Origin: Tetrahymena thermophila SB210
Lineage: Eukaryota > Ciliophora > Oligohymenophorea > Hymenostomatida > Tetrahymenidae
Assembly (NCBI RefSeq): GCF_000189635.1
Contig: NW_002476454.1
Location: forward strand, 1-64,000
Length of the DNA: 64,000 nucleotides
Reading direction: 5' to 3'
Shown one piece after another: positions 62,846 through 64,000 of the stretch (position 1 is the stretch's first letter; every line of letters begins with the position of its first letter). Under the pieces are notes generated by a model. That model made no database searches, was not told where the DNA came from, and saw only the letters and a list, made by a program, of their open reading frames with translations. Both the position numbers and the translations under genes were made by a program.

Positions 62846-64000
62846 ATGATTTCATTTAAGATAGAATTCTTAATAAGATTAAAGTTTTGCCTTCTTTTCT
62901 CTTAATTAACTTTAGTTAACGCAATAGGATGTCCTTTTTGGATAGCAGGATCTTCAAACTACTCTACATAAATATAGACTATGATACTTTTGAAATCTGA
63001 TCCTCAGCAAGATTTTCAAGATATTGCTGCAATCGTCTACTATCCTTTCACTGTTGGAATTTTTAATTTCGCTAAAAATGTTAAGTACACAACAATTGAA
63101 TAGTCAGAAGATGTTCAATTCTACCAAATTGATAAAGATGATAGATAAAACCTATAAGTGTCTGTTATTCATACCCTAGATGCTAAGGGAAGAATTATTG
63201 GATGGAACTCAGGAAACGGATCAAAATAGAGTACTCTTTAAATTCCTTCCTAAATTTAAATCAATCCTAAATCATGTTTGAATTCTGAAGAACTAATAGT
63301 TGTGACATGGGACACATCAAACGTATTTTTTAAAAACTTTTTATTAATTTATTCTTTCTTTTCCATTAAAAATAGCTATTTGTCATCGATTATTCTTCTT
63401 CAGCCATTTCTGATTCAAAAATAACGATAATTTAGTTGAAAAAAGCTTAAATAACTCAGTGTGTGAGCGATAAGGCAAACAGAAGATTTTTGCTTGTTGA
63501 TTCTTAAGGTGGTTTTTTCGCATTTGATATTAATAGCTAACTTTTTTAAAAGCTATTTTAAGTAGAAAATTTTCTTAATTTTTAGTCAATTTACACGACT
63601 AAAAATTAAATTTCTATAGCATATGCTTCATAAAATGGGTCTTTCTATGTGTCTTCATATAAAAACTCAGTTCTACAGTTTTAAAATACTTTTCCTTCTG
63701 TTTCAACATAGGTATTGGTTAGCTAAGAAGAAGACTTTGTCATATTAATAGGAGAGTCTAATTTATTTTAGGTTTGGTCAATGAAATAAAATATCTTAGT
63801 ATATTAAGCAGATTTCTAAAAAATTTATTGCGATCAAAGAGATGCGAACTAAACTTCAGTAGATTCTACTATTGATTTTACTTTTGGATCTATCAATCAA
63901 AAAAACCAAATATCAGCTGTTTCTAAAAAATACATATTTGTATACTCTTTAGAAGAGAAAAGTCCTCTTTTATTTAAAAATTAAGCGCTTAAGTTAACAA
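62846..64000 (+). CDS. Giant surface/transmembrane protein (copy 2, partial)
   Basis: This is the 5' part of a paralogue of the gene at 45653 and runs off the window. Exon 1, 62846-63322, has exactly the same length (477 bases) as copy 1, and the first intron is at the same place. Exon 2 starts at 63376 and is open to the end. By eye the protein is well over 90% identical, including the signal peptide (MISFKIEFLIRLKFCLLF) and DPQQDFQDIAA; most differences are single substitutions. No TGA or frameshift is seen, so this copy looks intact as far as it goes. The function is as for copy 1. Confidence 0.9.

Overview
The window is the left end of a ciliate macronuclear chromosome, almost certainly Tetrahymena or a close relative. 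It opens with C4A2 telomere repeats and is extremely A+T rich. Every clear gene reads through TAA and TAG as glutamine and ends only at TGA. Introns are short, GT..AG and almost pure A/T. All coordinates and exon joins below were read by eye; exon sums were checked to be multiples of three except where I say otherwise.

Layout. 1-28: telomere. 323-2028 (+): LRR plus TKL-type protein kinase, only about 295 bases from the telomere. 2683-5262 (-): kinesin-2 motor. 5916-6593 (+): DUF218-like protein. 7012-10185 (+): zinc-finger/Q-rich/WD40 protein. 10834-11433 (-): small membrane protein. 11843-19592 (-): separase, about 2454 residues in seven exons. 20447-21805 (-): flavin amine oxidase. 23526-25022 (+): ribosomal protein uL14 (RPL23), a clear codon-use island. 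26500-32610 (+): 17-exon acidic coiled-coil protein. 32887-33582 (-): small four-exon membrane protein. 34915-36859 (+): Q-rich coiled-coil protein whose 5' end is duplicated 570 bases upstream. 37773-41224 (+): Q/N-rich protein ending in MORN repeats. 41980-43110 (+): hypothetical protein. 45653-57248 (+): giant surface protein with signal peptide, propeller-like region, beta-helix-like repeats, Cys-rich region and a multi-pass membrane C-terminus. 57249-62845: gene-poor stretch holding two dead transposases and a tandem repeat. 62846-64000 (+): start of a second, nearly identical copy of the giant surface protein gene, cut by the window end.

The left 43 kb is an ordinary mix of housekeeping genes (cell division, transport, translation) and ciliate-specific low-complexity proteins. 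The right 20 kb is different. It is a segmental duplication of a surface-protein gene and its upstream flank, and the two copies are separated by decayed DNA transposons. One is pogo/Tigger-like (CENP-B HTH plus DDE) and one is Merlin/ISXO2-like. Ciliates normally delete such elements when the macronucleus forms, so their retention here is the most unusual thing in the window. I found no tRNA, rRNA, CRISPR array or bacterial-style operon, and I see no recognisable promoter or terminator motifs in the A/T-rich spacers.
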